From NCBI GenBank assembly GCA_019114015.1, contig DXGG01000218.1, positions 1-7,440 on the forward strand: a DNA stretch of 7,440 nt. Direction: 5' to 3'. Shown one piece after another: positions 6,966 through 7,440 of the stretch; position 1 is the first letter of the stretch, and the number at the start of each line of letters is the position of its first letter. Below the pieces are notes generated by a model. That model saw only the letters and a list, made by a program, of their open reading frames with translations. It was not told the origin of the DNA and did no database searches. The stretch is from Candidatus Onthomorpha intestinigallinarum. Lineage in GTDB: Bacteria > Bacteroidota > Bacteroidia > Bacteroidales > P3. The position numbers and the translations under genes were made by a program.

Positions 6966-7440
6966 TTATTTAACAGGTATGTATCCTACTTGAGAAACTA
7001 TCTTCTGTCCCTGTGCGGACAAGACAAAGTCTATATAGGACTTTACTTTATTGTTTGTTTTTTTCGCGTCGTAGTAATACAACAACGGTCTTACTATAGG
7101 ATAGGTCTTGTTCTTGGCATTGGCAACGGAAGGGGCCACGAACTTCTTTCCGTCATAGCTTACCTTCAAGGCCTTAACTCCCTTGGTAAGATAGGCAAGA
7201 CCTACATAGCCTATCGCACCTTTTGTCTGTTTTACCGACTGGATTATCGCTCCCGTTGCAGGCATGGACAAAACGGAAGACTTGTAGTTCTTGTTCAACA
7301 ACACGCTCTCCTTGAAGAATTCATACGTACCCGAAGATGTCTCCCTCGAATAAACTACTATCTTCATGTCCGCTCCTCCGACCTGTTTCCAGTTTGTAAT
7401 CTTTCCGGTAAAAATGTCCTCCAACTGTTTTCTTGTAAGC
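6966..7440 (-). CDS. pstS: Phosphate-binding protein PstS (C-terminal part, runs off right edge)
   Basis: Periplasmic binding protein that delivers phosphate to PstC-PstA. The C-terminal 157 residues are visible and the frame stays open to the window edge, so the start, signal peptide and promoter lie outside. The visible part begins LTRKQLEDIFTGKITNWKQV, the PstS-family hallmark (D-I-F-x-G-x-I-x-N-W). It continues with SRETSSGT (DNA 7326-7349), the loop whose Arg, Ser, Gly and Thr coordinate phosphate in this family. TKGAIGYVGLAYL and the terminal helix SYIDFVLSAQGQKIVSQVGYIPVK also match PBP_like_2-type PstS proteins. The stop is TAA at 6966-6968. A TTG at 7422-7424 can be read as a start, but it is internal Leu in a conserved motif and not a real start. 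The porin gene follows after 44 nt. Confidence 0.95.
   Translation of the reverse strand, partial: LTRKQLEDIFTGKITNWKQVGGADMKIVVYSRETSSGTYEFFKESVLLNKNYKSSVLSMPATGAIIQSVKQTKGAIGYVGLAYLTKGVKALKVSYDGKKFVAPSVANAKNKTYPIVRPLLYYYDAKKTNNKVKSYIDFVLSAQGQKIVSQVGYIPVK

Overview
The window is one densely packed, single-strand gene block, read entirely on the minus strand (right to left). It encodes a phosphate-acquisition and polyphosphate system. In transcription order it holds: the C-terminal half of the phosphate-binding protein PstS (running off the right edge), an outer-membrane phosphate-selective porin of the OprO/OprP type, the inner-membrane permeases PstC and PstA, the ATPase PstB, the regulator PhoU, polyphosphate kinase Ppk1, and the first 37 codons of an exopolyphosphatase of the Ppx/GppA family (running off the left edge).

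The organism looks like a member of the Bacteroidetes, probably Bacteroidales. The reasons are the short A-rich leaders with almost no Shine-Dalgarno sequences, the Porin_O_P-type outer-membrane protein, and a long PstC with an extra extracytoplasmic domain. The assignment rests on protein style, not on a search. Codon use appears uniform from end to end, and there is no sign of mobile elements, CRISPR arrays, tRNAs or rRNAs.

Layout: pstS (6966 to beyond 7440), 44-nt gap, porin (5713-6921), 31-nt gap, pstC (4518-5681), 2 nt, pstA (3664-4515), 1 nt, pstB (2910-3662), 47-nt gap, phoU (2191-2862), 1 nt, ppk1 (117-2189), 5 nt, ppx (1-111, partial). No stretch above 300 bases lacks a gene, and I see no terminator inside the block. 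The operon promoter and any Pho-type operator would lie upstream of pstS, outside the window.

The genes form a path: phosphate crosses the outer membrane through the porin, is captured by PstS, and is pumped in by PstC-PstA-PstB. PhoU reports on or restrains this uptake. Ppk1 stores phosphoryl groups as polyphosphate and Ppx releases them. The least ordinary element is an extra segment of about 90 residues in the first extracytoplasmic loop of PstC. It resembles part of PstS itself but lacks the phosphate-coordinating loop.
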